A stretch of DNA of 64,000 bases from Sinomicrobium sp. GTDB taxonomy: Bacteria; Bacteroidota; Bacteroidia; Flavobacteriales; Flavobacteriaceae. The stretch lies in assembly GCA_029266035.1 (NCBI GenBank), contig JAJUFH010000010.1, positions 1-64,000 of the forward strand, written 5' to 3'. Below the pieces are notes generated by a model. The model had not been told where the DNA came from. It ran no database searches and saw only the letters and a program-made list of their open reading frames with translations. The position numbers were made by a program, and so were the translations under genes. Of the stretch, positions 63,897 through 64,000 are shown one piece after another. Position 1 is the first letter of the stretch. Every line of letters starts with the position of its first letter.

Positions 63897-64000
63897 CTAT
63901 TCGATAAATTCTTTTTCTATAAAATAGTTTACAATAGCCTCTTTCATCAATACCGATTGTTCTCCGGCCTTTAGGTGAGGTAATTGTTCTTTGATTTTAT
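63897..64000 (-). CDS. C-terminal part of an unidentified gene (runs off the right edge)
   Basis: A minus-strand frame is open from the window edge to a TAG stop at 63897-63899 and encodes 34 residues. The sequence is natural-looking and helical (AGEQSVLMKEAIVNYFIEK near the end). It is oriented as pheS and ends just before the pheS promoter. The family cannot be identified from this tail alone. Confidence 0.6.
   Translation of the reverse strand, partial: KIKEQLPHLKAGEQSVLMKEAIVNYFIEKEFIE

Overview
The window looks like a chromosome segment of a Flavobacteriaceae-type bacterium (phylum Bacteroidota). The evidence is a SusC/SusD pair, an SprE/PorW-type lipoprotein of the gliding/type IX secretion apparatus, many flavobacterial families (DUF6341, DUF6427, DUF6327, DUF6168, DUF4254, DUF4292, DUF5687), an F-type ATP synthase operon without beta and epsilon genes, and repeated Bacteroidota-type -7 promoter boxes (TAnnTTTG) upstream of genes. 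Family names were assigned by reading the proteins, without a database search.

Layout. 1-10.3 kb is housekeeping: a Zn-metallopeptidase, leuS, an ACT-domain protein, yraN and an LD-carboxypeptidase on the minus strand, then metG and purD on the plus strand, ending in a strong terminator. 10.3-23.5 kb starts with two small flavobacterial membrane proteins and then holds a dense surface-polysaccharide locus: WbpD/WbpB/WbpI-like enzymes for a diacetamido-uronic acid, a flippase, an ATP-grasp ligase, acetyltransferase, deacetylase, GT4 and GT26 glycosyltransferases and two polymerase/ligase-like membrane proteins. Much of this locus is A+T-rich and its genes overlap with alternative starts. After nhaA and a gene-poor stretch, 25.7-30 kb adds a UXS-type epimerase, the lipid-linked initiating sugar transferase, DUF4254 and a GT9 heptosyltransferase-like gene.

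30-32.3 kb is a minus-strand membrane/stress-like group (AI-2E transporter; YtxH, holin-like, DUF6327). 32.5-41.4 kb is a possible peptide-acquisition locus: a Cache-domain LytS-type kinase, a secreted metzincin-like protease, SusC and SusD. 41.4-45.1 kb has a ferredoxin-type reductase, a repeat element and a two-gene ABC exporter. 45.2-53.8 kb runs sprE/porW, bactofilin, DUF6168 and atpBEFHAG, with a hairpin terminator inside the operon after atpE and another at its end.

53.8-54.2 kb is gene-free and rich in palindromes. 54.2-60.9 kb is an envelope group: lipoprotein, flippase, dut, nucleotidyltransferase, TPR protein, DUF4292 lipoprotein and EnvC-like protein. The right end has an MFS transporter, a VOC protein, pheS and the tail of an unidentified gene.

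No rRNA or tRNA gene, CRISPR array, transposase gene, prophage or recognised defence system was seen. The least explained elements are the phased TTAAC repeats before the protease, the 42-bp palindrome near 54.0 kb, the ATP-grasp ligase of the polysaccharide locus, and the terminator after atpE.
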